Source of the DNA: Teratosphaeria epicoccoides
Taxonomy: Eukaryota > Ascomycota > Dothideomycetes > Mycosphaerellales > Teratosphaeriaceae
Assembly (NCBI GenBank): GCA_021401465.1
Contig: JADDMT010000023.1
Coordinates: 186,001-250,000, forward strand
DNA length: 64,000 bases
Reading direction: 5' to 3'
This document shows positions 8,445 to 17,466 of this stretch, one piece after another. Below the pieces are notes generated by a model, which saw only the letters and a program-made list of their open reading frames with translations, was not told the origin of the DNA and searched no databases. Every line of letters begins with the position of its first letter. The first letter of the stretch is position 1. A program made the position numbers and the translations under genes.

Positions 8445-11009
8445 ATGCCTCCCTCTCAACTCAAGCGACTCAAGACGTCGCTGCGGGAGCAAGGCATCAC
8501 CGGTGCTCCAAAATCGAAAACACAGAAGAAAGCACCGAAATCTGCTTCGCATCACCAGCACCGCCATGCTGCTCTCCAACACATTCGCGACTCCTTCAAC
8601 CCCTTCGAACTTCGACCCGGAACCGCACGACCGGCCAAGTTCCAGTCTGCCTCGGTGGTCGGAAGCGGCACCAGGTACAAGGATGTGCTGCACCGGCCAG
8701 GCGTCAGCAAAAGCGCTGGCGAGGAGATGCGAAGGAGGCATCTGCTGCCGGAGATGCAGAGACGGAAGAAGGTGGGCGGGTTGGTAGATCGGAGGATCGG
8801 AGAGGGCGACCCTGGCATGACGGCGGAGGAGCGCGCAGTGCAACGGTTTGCCAGAGAGAAGAGAGGGAATGTCTTTGACCTCGAAGGCAGTGACGACGAC
8901 GGACGCAAGATTGGTCTGACGCATCTAGGCAAGCCTTTGGTGGAGGATGACTTTGGCGAGACGACGAGCGATGCAGAGGAAAGCGCAGGCGAGGACGGGT
9001 TCCTGAGGAAGAAGAGACGGCGCGACAGTGAAGAAGATGAGGTGGATGGTGGAGCGGAGCCGGCGGCCGATGACCATCCTGAGCGCAAGAAGACGAAGAA
9101 GGAGGTTATGCAGGAAGTCATTGCAAAGTCGAAGCTGCACAAGTATGAGCGACAGAAGGTGAAAGAGGACGATGACGATTTGCGAGAGGAGCTGGACAAG
9201 GGCATGGCGGACATGCTCGCGCTGCTGCAAGGTCATAAGCCGGCCCCGGAGGCAATGGAGCAGGAAGCCGAAGCTGCGCTGAACGGCGACAACCAAGGCC
9301 CAAAGGTCGACCCAGGACGGCAAGCATTATTGGATGGCATGGATCGAGCGCAAGCGGACAAGGAGTATGAAAAGCGTTTGAAACAGTTCGCATTAGATAC
9401 AAGAGCTGCGCCGTCCAATCGGTCTAAAACGGCGGAAGAGAAGGCAAGAGAGGAAGCAGAGCGATTACGAGAGCTGGAGGAGAAGCGCTCAAAACGTATG
9501 CGCGGCGAGCAGGTTTCAGATGACGAAGATGAAGGCGATGATAACAATGTGCCCGCGGAGACAAATGGCACTGATATGTTTGGTAACGACGAGGAGCTCG
9601 ATGAGGCTGAGGAGTTTGGGTTCACGACCTCTGCACCAAAAGGTGGCGATAAAGATGAAGAGAAGGTCACCCACGTCGATGAGGACGAGTTCGATTACGA
9701 TGAAGCTCTGGTGGCGACTTATTCGGAATTGCCAGATGTTGAGCCGAGCGAGGAGGAGTCGGGCTCGGATGATGATGGAGAAGCAAATGCAGAAGAAGTG
9801 CGCGACAACGAGGAGGAGGGTGAGTTCGTCGAAGGCATCCTCAAAGATCAATCGTCCGCAGCCTCAGCTACTGGTGCAAACTCTGTGAAGCCAAATGGAC
9901 TGGCATACACATACCCGTGCCCGCGCTCGCACGATGACTTCTTGAGCGCGGTGAAAGACGTGGCGATTGAGCAAATACCGACCGTGACCCAGCGCATACG
10001 AGCATTATACCACCCATCACTTTCGGCGTCGAACAAAGACAGCATGGCGGATTTCGCAGCAACACTCGTCGACCACATCAGCTACATGGCCAATGAGCAC
10101 CAGTCATTGGCAGTAGCGGAGCAGCTGATACGCCATCTGCATTCTCTGTCTCGAACATATCCCATCGAGATCGCTACAGCATTTCGCAATCATCTTCAAG
10201 TCTGGAATGAGCGAAAGGGTGGTCAGCCTAGTGCTGGCGACTTGATCATTCTGACAGCGATCGGGAGCATATACCCAACAAGTGATCACTTCCACCAAGT
10301 GGTGACACCTGCAGTCACTCTCATGAGTAAATGGCTTGACCTGAATGTCCCAGACACCGCCGAGAAGAGGATCACAGGCGCATTCATGACAGCGCTGGCT
10401 CTCGACTATCAAAAGCTCAGCAAGCGCTACATCCCCGAAGCCCTCCGCTTCACAATGCGCTCGCTCTCTCAAAGCCCTGAGACATGGTCAGGAGAACACA
10501 AAGCACACCTCGACAACCTCCTCACCATGGCGAATATCTGGAGATCCAAATCTGCCTTTCCCGAAATCTTCCACCCCATCCTTCCCATCCTCAAGGACCT
10601 CAAAGCTAAGCGCGAACACCAACACCTCCAAATTCTGCTCACGCAGTCCCTTACCTCCCGCCGCCCGCTCGAGTTGCACCACCACAAGAAACAACCCATC
10701 CGTTCTGCCATCCCTAAGTTCGAGGAGGGGTACAATCCAGATAAACATTATGATCCCGATAAGGAGAGATCGGAGGCGAAGAAGCTGCAGAAAGAGTTTA
10801 AGAGGGAGAAGAAGGGGGCTATGCGCGAGCTGCGCAAGGACGCGAACTTTATCGCGAGAGAGAGTTTGCGCGAGAAGAGGGAGAGGGACGCAGAGTATGA
10901 GAGGAAGCAGAGGAGGCTTATCGCGGAGATTCAGGGGGAAGAAGGACATGAGAGGAAGGAGTATGAGAGAGAGGTTGCGCGGAGGAGGAGCCAGAAGGTT
11001 AGGAAGTAG
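8445..11009 (+). CDS. NOP14: Nop14-family nucleolar ribosome biogenesis protein
   Basis: Component of the 90S pre-ribosome/SSU processome needed for 18S rRNA maturation and 40S export, acting in the nucleolus. Single uninterrupted 854-aa ORF, close to the yeast length of about 810. The N-terminus carries the family landmarks NPFEL (near residue 52) and KRGNVFDLE (near 140). Then come long acidic and Lys/Arg-rich tracts (residues about 150-470). A helical C-terminal domain follows, with the Nop14 segment IYPTSDHFHQVVTPA. The end is a basic coiled tail typical of nucleolar proteins. The upstream minisatellite lies 101 bp before the ATG. Confidence 0.95.
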   Translation: MPPSQLKRLKTSLREQGITGAPKSKTQKKAPKSASHHQHRHAALQHIRDSFNPFELRPGTARPAKFQSASVVGSGTRYKDVLHRPGVSKSAGEEMRRRHLLPEMQRRKKVGGLVDRRIGEGDPGMTAEERAVQRFAREKRGNVFDLEGSDDDGRKIGLTHLGKPLVEDDFGETTSDAEESAGEDGFLRKKRRRDSEEDEVDGGAEPAADDHPERKKTKKEVMQEVIAKSKLHKYERQKVKEDDDDLREELDKGMADMLALLQGHKPAPEAMEQEAEAALNGDNQGPKVDPGRQALLDGMDRAQADKEYEKRLKQFALDTRAAPSNRSKTAEEKAREEAERLRELEEKRSKRMRGEQVSDDEDEGDDNNVPAETNGTDMFGNDEELDEAEEFGFTTSAPKGGDKDEEKVTHVDEDEFDYDEALVATYSELPDVEPSEEESGSDDDGEANAEEVRDNEEEGEFVEGILKDQSSAASATGANSVKPNGLAYTYPCPRSHDDFLSAVKDVAIEQIPTVTQRIRALYHPSLSASNKDSMADFAATLVDHISYMANEHQSLAVAEQLIRHLHSLSRTYPIEIATAFRNHLQVWNERKGGQPSAGDLIILTAIGSIYPTSDHFHQVVTPAVTLMSKWLDLNVPDTAEKRITGAFMTALALDYQKLSKRYIPEALRFTMRSLSQSPETWSGEHKAHLDNLLTMANIWRSKSAFPEIFHPILPILKDLKAKREHQHLQILLTQSLTSRRPLELHHHKKQPIRSAIPKFEEGYNPDKHYDPDKERSEAKKLQKEFKREKKGAMRELRKDANFIARESLREKRERDAEYERKQRRLIAEIQGEEGHERKEYEREVARRRSQKVRK

Positions 11010-11665
11010 GAATTTGATGGCTTTTGTGTGGGCGCCAGGCATATTGATCGCCCTACACAAGTCCTTCCTTCCTGATGCATCCACGTCCGCGCGTTTGCGT
11101 CAGCGCGTCAGCGTCCGCGTGTCAACGTCTCGGTTACGCCAGCTGCCTCTTGAGCCTTCTCTCTGATACATCAACCTCGTGCTCCAATTTTCGTCAAGGT
11201 CTCTTCAGCGACATTCGCCATGGATAGTGACGCACAAATTGAATGTAACAGCGATGCATTCCATCAGTTGCCCGCACGGCTGACTGTCGAAGGAACGGGG
11301 CAATGGATCAATGGTGTTGTCAGCACACGAGGTCGTGCCGGAGTCCAGATGTAGAAAGGCGAATGTAAAGTTTGGTGCCAAAAGCACGAGAGTTCGCGAC
11401 CCGGACACCCATTTTCTTACTGTCTGCGCCTCTAGCTCCCAATTGACCTGCACGGTTGTATATCTCCAAACTGCTACCGATTCGGGGCAAGGCTACATCC
11501 TCGTGCGTACGTGCAGATGCACGCGGTACGGTGCAATACGACTGTACCGAAAAGCTATTAATCTGCCGCAAGAGTGTGAAGGCGCCCACGTATCGCAAAT
11601 CATGCCTTTGTTACCAATGGAGTTAGACCAGCTCTCGCCATGTCGCACAAGCACTGTAAGACGCC
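11010..11665. other. Intergenic, convergent
   Basis: Lies between the 3' ends of NOP14 (plus) and the F-box-like gene (minus). It should contain both terminators. Small ORFs here lack supporting features. Confidence 0.4.
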
Positions 11666-12541
11666 TCAGCTCTCAACCTCCCCATCCCCATTCCCATCCC
11701 CGTCCCCTCCAACATCCTCCACCTTCTTGACCTCCCCCTTCTCCCCAGCCCCACTCGGCCTCCTCTCCACGACCTTTTCAACCCTCCTCAACTGCCCCGT
11801 CTCTGGCACATACCTCATCACCAACGTCCTCGGCCGGTTAAAGCTCCAAACGCCCTCACTGACATAGTGACTCGAATGGTACACCTCCAGACTCCTCAAC
11901 GGCGCCACCCAGCCATCGAAGCCCGTCAAACGATGCTGCTCTCTCAACAACGCATTCTCGCATCCACTGACTTTCTTATGCGGATCAAGCATAATCTCAA
12001 TCTTGAGAGAAGTCAAATTCGTCATTTGCGCGCACAGATCCTCGATCCATTTGCGGTGCATGCGGAGTTCGCGTACCACGGAGCAGGGGTGGCGAGAGGT
12101 GCCGTGGAGAGTTGGAGATTCACAGCAGGCAGCGAGGAAGATCTCGAGGCGGGTGGCGTATTTGAGCGGAGTTGGGAGCTTGATAAACTCGCCATGGTAG
12201 ATGCCACGGTCCGTAATGACGAGACATGTTTGACGTTCTGCGCGCTCGAGGTATTCTTGTCGAAAGCCGTGGTTGACAAGGAGCAGGTTGACGTCCACGA
12301 TCCGACGGGCTCGCAAGCGCGAGCCGTGTTGCGACTGGAATTTCCGCTTAAAAATTAGGCTTTCGTCTAGGATCTGGTCTCTGAGTTCGCGAGGAAGGTC
12401 GAAAAAGCGGAAGATATCGGTCTTGTCTTTGCCAGTCTGGCCTGGTAATGCTGTTGGAGGTGTTGGATTCCGGCGTTTGAGCGGTGGGAGCGGTGGGAGC
12501 GGTGGAAGCGGTGAGGGCTTCTTCCGCTGAGATTCGCCCAT
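11666..12541 (-). CDS. F-box-like/2EXR-type protein
   Basis: A 291-residue single-exon ORF. After a proline-rich, low-complexity N-terminus (residues 8-34) comes FFDLPRELRDQIL near residue 47, the short F-box-like/2EXR motif found at the head of very many uncharacterised ascomycete proteins. If it is a true F-box it would bind Skp1 and recruit a substrate to an SCF ubiquitin ligase; that is inference from the family. The remainder is a mixed alpha/beta region with LEIFLAACCESP and LKIEIMLDP segments. The last 25 residues are Gly/Asp/Glu repeats. No partner is suggested by neighbours. Confidence 0.65.
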   Translation of the reverse strand: MGESQRKKPSPLPPLPPLPPLKRRNPTPPTALPGQTGKDKTDIFRFFDLPRELRDQILDESLIFKRKFQSQHGSRLRARRIVDVNLLLVNHGFRQEYLERAERQTCLVITDRGIYHGEFIKLPTPLKYATRLEIFLAACCESPTLHGTSRHPCSVVRELRMHRKWIEDLCAQMTNLTSLKIEIMLDPHKKVSGCENALLREQHRLTGFDGWVAPLRSLEVYHSSHYVSEGVWSFNRPRTLVMRYVPETGQLRRVEKVVERRPSGAGEKGEVKKVEDVGGDGDGNGDGEVES

Positions 12542-12938
12542 CCTGGCGGCAGCTGCTGTCCTGCACGCAGCTCACGCACGCAGCTCAGCCCAGACAGTTT
12601 TTTCTTGTTTGATGTTGATGTTGGTGTGAGAGCTGTCGTCGACTCGTCGAAAGGCCGGAAGTGATCCGTGCCATGTGGGGCGTTGGAGCCTCACTTTTGG
12701 TTCACGTGGAGTACCTTCCAAGGTTCTCAAGCTGTTGAACTGTCATCAGCTTGGCACCTATCTGCTCAGTATATTTAGCAATTTTTCATTCGTTCAGTTA
12801 TATGCTTTTCACCTGCGCGAGAAGCTTATGGCTTTGCACGTGCATGGAAGAATATGCGCTCAAGTACCGGCGATCACCATATGATCTTCTTTGTCATTGA
12901 AAGCTCGACATGAAATGGATCGAACGAGACAGGAGCGT
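12542..12938. other. Intergenic
   Basis: Upstream of the F-box-like gene and downstream of pyridoxal kinase. No further feature recognised. Confidence 0.4.
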
Positions 12939-14315
12939 TCAAATCTGATGTACCGCTCCCTTGCCATCAGCGACTTTCACCACGCCGAGCTCATCAGGCT
13001 CTTCAGCATAGTCGGGTGTATTAAGGTCAACAGCGATTTCCTGCGCTCTGAACTCCTCGAGATTCGGCGGATTCACGAGTGCCTTGACGTTTCTCACCAC
13101 CCTCACTTCAGCAGAGCGTGTCAGCCTCAGATGCCACTCGACATCTTTCTCCTCGCCAGCCTCAACGCCGGTGCCTTCATTTAGCTCAGCGTCTCTCTTA
13201 CTGTGCAGCTTCTTAACAGCGGCGTGGTAATGCTCCTCAGTATCTTTCAGCACAGCATGCATACTCGCCAGAACCATTTCAGCCGCTTTTGCCAGTGGGA
13301 GCTCTGGGCCGGACACTTCGTCTGGACTTCGCCAACTTTGCTGGTTAAGCACACCGGCATCCTTTGCAGCTTGTCGTAATCGTGAGACCATTAGGCTCGC
13401 AAACATATCGCCGGTTCCAGAAAAGAAGACGGGCAGAGCTGGTACCGTCACACGGAACAATCGGGGCTTGTAATCGCTTGTGGCAGTCGATCCGATGATG
13501 GAAAGTTTGGCACTCGTTGAAAAATTCTGGTGGGCAGCTGTGGGCGTATTCGAGGCACTGGGTGGCAACCGTATGCTCGTTATGAGAACGTGTGGTAGCT
13601 GATGCGCCTGATGCAATCGACTTATCGCTTGCTTCATGGTTGCCAGGTCCCTGATCTTGACATCGCTCAACAACTCGGCCTCAAATTGATTAGGTAGTAT
13701 CAAGTCGGCATCCTTCAGCAAGCTCTTGTACACCGGCACCGTCTCCTCAGCGACGTATACCCTCCCGTTGTCGCCCATGACAGGATCGAGTACCCAGAAG
13801 AAAGAGCCAGGTCTCGTAAGGCCGCGTGTTTTGATCTCGCGCGCAATCTTGCCGACTTGGTCGACGAGGGCAGCTGATGGGCAATACCCAGAGAGCATCA
13901 TGTCAAAATCGTCCAAATGAGCGTTCTTGAGGCCGACCCAGAGCTCGGCGACTTCTTCGGGCGTGCTCTTACGACCTTTGACCTTTCTGTACCCGACATG
14001 GTTACCTGCAACACATCATTGGTATGTGGTATTGAAGATTTGTAGCACTGCTCTTACTGTAGTTAACAGTGTGAATGGCCGATACCTCGCAGCCCAAAGT
14101 CTGCATGCAGAACGTCGCCATGGTGTTACCAACATATCTGCTCACATCTCAGTACATTATGCGCCTCAGTATCGCGTGCGATCGGTGCGACTCACCCGGA
14201 AGTGACCTTTGCGACTCGTTAGTCATTGATCCGCTGCTGTAGGTGGTGGAGCACCCACATGGCTGGCAACAGCCAGGACATGAGTCTCCGGCACCTCCAT
14301 TCCACTTTCTAGCAT
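12939..14315 (-). CDS. BUD16: Pyridoxal kinase (PfkB/ribokinase fold)
   Basis: Phosphorylates pyridoxal, pyridoxine and pyridoxamine with ATP in the cytosol (vitamin B6 salvage). I reconstruct four exons: 14259-14315, 14196-14206, 14058-14137 and 12939-14005, giving 404 aa with frame closing exactly. The N-terminus becomes the family signature SHVTSGYVGNTMATFC, assembled across an 11-nt microexon. VNYSNHVGY, LDPVMGDNG (residues about 160-170) and the anion-hole/catalytic GTGDMFASL follow. All introns are GT-AG and 52-58 bp; intron 1 has a GACTAAC branch site. The C-terminal tail (KALVNPPNLEEFRAQE) is typical. Longer than yeast Bud16 (312 aa) because of inserted loops near residues 250 and 330. 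Confidence 0.93.
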
Positions 14316-14695
14316 TGTGAGCGTGTTCGTAATTGTGGATGTTTGGAAACAGCAGCAAGAAAGATACCTTATTGAGAGAAAGGTAACATCGGAACTTTCG
14401 TGGCGTGGGGCCCCGGGGGTTTTAGGCTAAATGGAGCGCTTGACCCCTGCTGCATCGATCTTGCAGTGCGCCTACTGTAGTAGTCACTGCCTTGGATGCA
14501 ACGCACCGTGCGATTTGGTCGCGTGATCTTCTACATTACAGTAAAGAGGGACCGTCGATCATGTGTATGCAAGACTGCAGCAACGCTCTAAGTCAGATCT
14601 GCTCGATCCTATCACAAGCCTTTATGGTGACTTCGTGCTTTCTGCAAGTGTTCACGCCTAACACCGCCCTCATGCTGCGTCAGTCCAGAAAAGGC
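14316..14695. other. Intergenic
   Basis: Pyridoxal kinase promoter and PCNA 3' region, both genes on the minus strand. Nothing else recognised. Confidence 0.4.
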
Positions 14696-15635
14696 TTACT
14701 CTTCGTCGCCAATCTGTGGCATTGTCAGCAATCATCTCAATTGAACACTCCAGAGCGTCCTTCTTGTACCTTGGGTGCGAGATAGAACCTGAGGTAGCTG
14801 TTATTGCTCAAGCCGTACTCGACCAACAGCGGCACCTCGTTGCTCAGTGATAGCTTGACGTGGTCGCTGAGGCCGCTAGCCTTGCAGAAGTTGACGAGGT
14901 ATTTCAGCGAGAAGGTAAGGGCCACTGGCTCGGAGAGCTTGATGCTGACGTTCTTGGCCTCATTCTCGACGTCGGTGTGCTGGCGAAGGTTGACAGAACC
15001 GTTGCCAATGTCACCGGAGCATGAGAACTTGACGCCTTCTTTGGTGCATTCAATGGAGACTGTCCAGATCTGTCAGTGGCCATGTTTGTATCGCCGCTCT
15101 TTCCACACGTACCAGACTCAGACAAGGCACTGAGATCTCTGCAAATTCTCTGGAACTCTGAGCTAGGTAGCGTGATCTCAGCAGCATACTCGGTGTCCGG
15201 AATGCCCAAATGCTCTTGGTCAATGTCCATCAACTTGATATCATAGTCGCTGATTCTGTCATTGTCCGCACTTTCGAATTGCATGCTCACGACGTCTGGC
15301 GCGTCCTCAGCCTTGACCGTCAAGATATCCTCATTTTGAGCGCAACGCAAGACTTTCTGCAGAGATGTGAGGTTGATGCCAAGCGCGATGTTGCGATCGC
15401 AGCGGAAGGGTGAGAAGGATTCCGACTTGAGCATCATCGACACGAGGGCGACGTGGGAGTTGTCCATGGCTTGGAGGGCGATGCCGGAGTCATTGCAGTC
15501 GAAGTTGCAGTCTTGGACGAGATCTTTGATCGCATCGACAACCTTCTTGAGCAGGTTGGCCTGCTCAAGTCTTGCTTCCAACACTGTGTCAATCGTTAGC
15601 GACTGTTGCATGTTGTAGCAGGCTTGCTGCATACT
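14696..15635 (-). CDS. POL30: Proliferating cell nuclear antigen (PCNA) sliding clamp
   Basis: Homotrimeric DNA clamp loaded by RFC that tethers replicative polymerases, FEN1 and ligase in the nucleus. Exons: 15635 (one base), 15113-15583, 14770-15059 and 14696-14713, giving 259 aa, the family length. The first intron interrupts the start codon (A|TG), with a GTATGC donor, GCTAACG branch and CACAG acceptor. The protein then reads MLEARLEQANLLKKVVDAI. Conserved DNA-facing (CNFDCNDSGIALQAMD) and interdomain-loop regions (KLMDIDQEHLGIPDTEY) are present, and the last exon encodes the C-terminal IGDEE. Three MBF/SBF-like boxes lie upstream (see separate entry). Confidence 0.96.
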
Positions 15636-16445
15636 AATTGCTGAGCTTGTGAAATTGACGGTGACGGCAATTGGTTATGGTCTGTCTTAGCGAGAGTATG
15701 GTTTCAAGTATTGAGCAAAGAAGTGGAAAGAGTGTTCTGGTGATGTTTCTGCTTGACAGGTCGCGAAATGTACGCGAGCGACGCGAAAGTGGGACAGCGG
15801 ACACTTCTTCTAGCGCGTTTTTGGACGTTGCATGTATGTAATGCCCTGGTCTGCCTTATACGAGATAATCACGTGGGAGTCTCAGGGTAATCACCGTATG
15901 GTCCCTCCTTTGCATTAGATGCACCCTAAAATACCATGACAGTCTGCCACAGCGAAAGTGTGTGCAAGCAGAATTCAAGCAGATAATCGGCGAACAGCAA
16001 TCTGGCCAAGAACAGCCCATGGTCATCATATCAAGTGCTGATTCGTAACGTGACAATGCTCCGAAAGTCCGCAATTGTATTGGAGACACGAGCGACTGCA
16101 GCGGAGCCATTTTTCCCCCAGATCTAGCTGCTACTGTTGATCGGTCTGCATTTTTGATCCACCACGTCACGAGACCTCACCATGTCCTGCCCAGGTGACA
16201 CATCATGCGCAGGCGAAGGGTGAGCGGGAGAGCTGTATGATAAGAGCGATGTGACCGACCGAGCTGGGGTGGCGAAGGACTTGCCACTGCGTGGCTATTG
16301 AAGCTCTGATCGGGGCAACTACTCGAAATTCGATTCATCGTCTCAGGCAAGCTAGTTCAAAGTGCCTGATTCTGATGAGAGCGAGGCGGCCCGAAGCTTT
16401 TGGCGTCCTTGATAGTCTTCGTCGTCCCGGAAGACCCGCACACGC
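15636..16445. other. Intergenic between PCNA and EMC6
   Basis: Beyond the G1/S-type boxes near 15.8 kb, this 0.8-kb stretch has no convincing gene. It holds the PCNA promoter and the EMC6 3' end. Confidence 0.4.
15762..15817 (-). promoter_or_regulatory. Cluster of MBF/SBF (E2F-like) boxes upstream of PCNA
   Basis: Two CGCGAAA boxes at 15762-15768 and 15782-15788 and a CGCGTTT (its inverse form, AAACGCG) at about 15812-15818 lie 127-183 bp upstream of the PCNA start. CRCGAAA and ACGCG are the established SBF and MBF binding sequences of fungi, which drive G1/S transcription of replication genes including PCNA. The presence of three copies in under 60 bp before this particular gene makes cell-cycle control a fair inference. 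Binding is not shown. Confidence 0.6.
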
Positions 16446-16862
16446 TCAAGCCTTGCACAGGCCATAGAATAGCGTCCAGGTGAGCACAAAACTCATCAAG
16501 CCACCAAACATGTCGCCGGCCCATAGATCCCCAAGCGGCCGATAGAAGTATGCTTCTGGCTTGCTTTCAGCCTTCAACCCGTAGATAAGAACAGACACAA
16601 TCGCTGTGCCGAGAAAGTAGAAGATGAATCCGGGCCAGGATTCCAGACCAAGAGTGCCTGCGGCTACTCCGAAGAGGGAGGCAGTCAGGGCTCTGATGTT
16701 TGAGACCGTCTGCGACAGGGAATGTTAGCTTCCATTGCAGAGCGGCCGGATTCAATAAGTGGAGCAGGTCACATGAGTGGGCTTGGGAGTACTCACTCGA
16801 GCATTGTGCTGGACGCTTTCCTGTACTACCGGGCTGATGGCCAGCTGCCTCTCGTCAAGCAT
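16446..16862 (-). CDS. EMC6: ER membrane protein complex subunit 6
   Basis: EMC6 is a small core subunit of the ER membrane complex, the insertase for tail-anchored and multipass proteins. Exons 16797-16862 and 16446-16709 give 109 aa, the usual size. The 87-bp intron has GTGAGT and CGCAG ends. The N-terminal cytosolic part reads ISPVVQESVQHNAR, matching the family pattern of a Pro-Val and Asn-Arg before the first helix. Three hydrophobic segments follow (TASLFGVAAGTLGL, FIFYFLGTAIVSVLIYGL, FGGLMSFVLTWTLFYGL). The hallmark DLWAGDMFGGLMSFVLTWTL lies near the end. No single open frame covers the gene because of its size and intron. The start is the first ATG in frame; an earlier one is possible. 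Confidence 0.9.
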
Positions 16863-17466
16863 GCTGTCGTTCGCCCGCCTCCACGGCTTGTAAGAGTGAT
16901 GATGCCCTGGGAGCAGGCAGTCCTAGCCGAATTATTTTGCTGGTATGACTGCAATATGCAGAGGGTCGAGACGGCCCTGAAATGGAGACGGGCCCAAGTG
17001 CAACCAAAATTGGGCCACTAGATTAGCGGTAAGACAGTCGCGCAGTCAAGAAGCCGTCTCAATCCATTTGGCGAGAGTGTTATCATTCGATCTCGGAGAT
17101 TGATGTTATATGGTGGCGTAAGGTCGGAAGAAGGCTGGTCTGGCCTAGGCCGGCAAATGCAGACTTTGCTGACTCAACATTTGACGCGTGATCCCCTGTC
17201 ATGAGATCAACCTCGTCTGTGCAGATCAACACGGTGATCTTGGAATGATCCGGGGAGCAGGGCGACGGCGCTGAGGGGCTCAGCATGCGCGAATTGGCGT
17301 CTTGACATTGTGCACATTCTGTTTTCAGCTTCTCGGTAGTTCAGCAACGCGATTCCGATGCTGGACTTTTGAGACAGCCGACGCGAGGATCTCAGCTGCA
17401 GAGTCGCCGGATGACCAAGGAGCAGTTAGGATACGTGCGGACTGCAGCATGCAAGCCTAGAATCGA
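16863..17466. other. Divergent promoter EMC6/INP2-like
   Basis: A 604-bp shared upstream region between two divergently transcribed genes. No repeat or RNA gene recognised. Confidence 0.45.
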
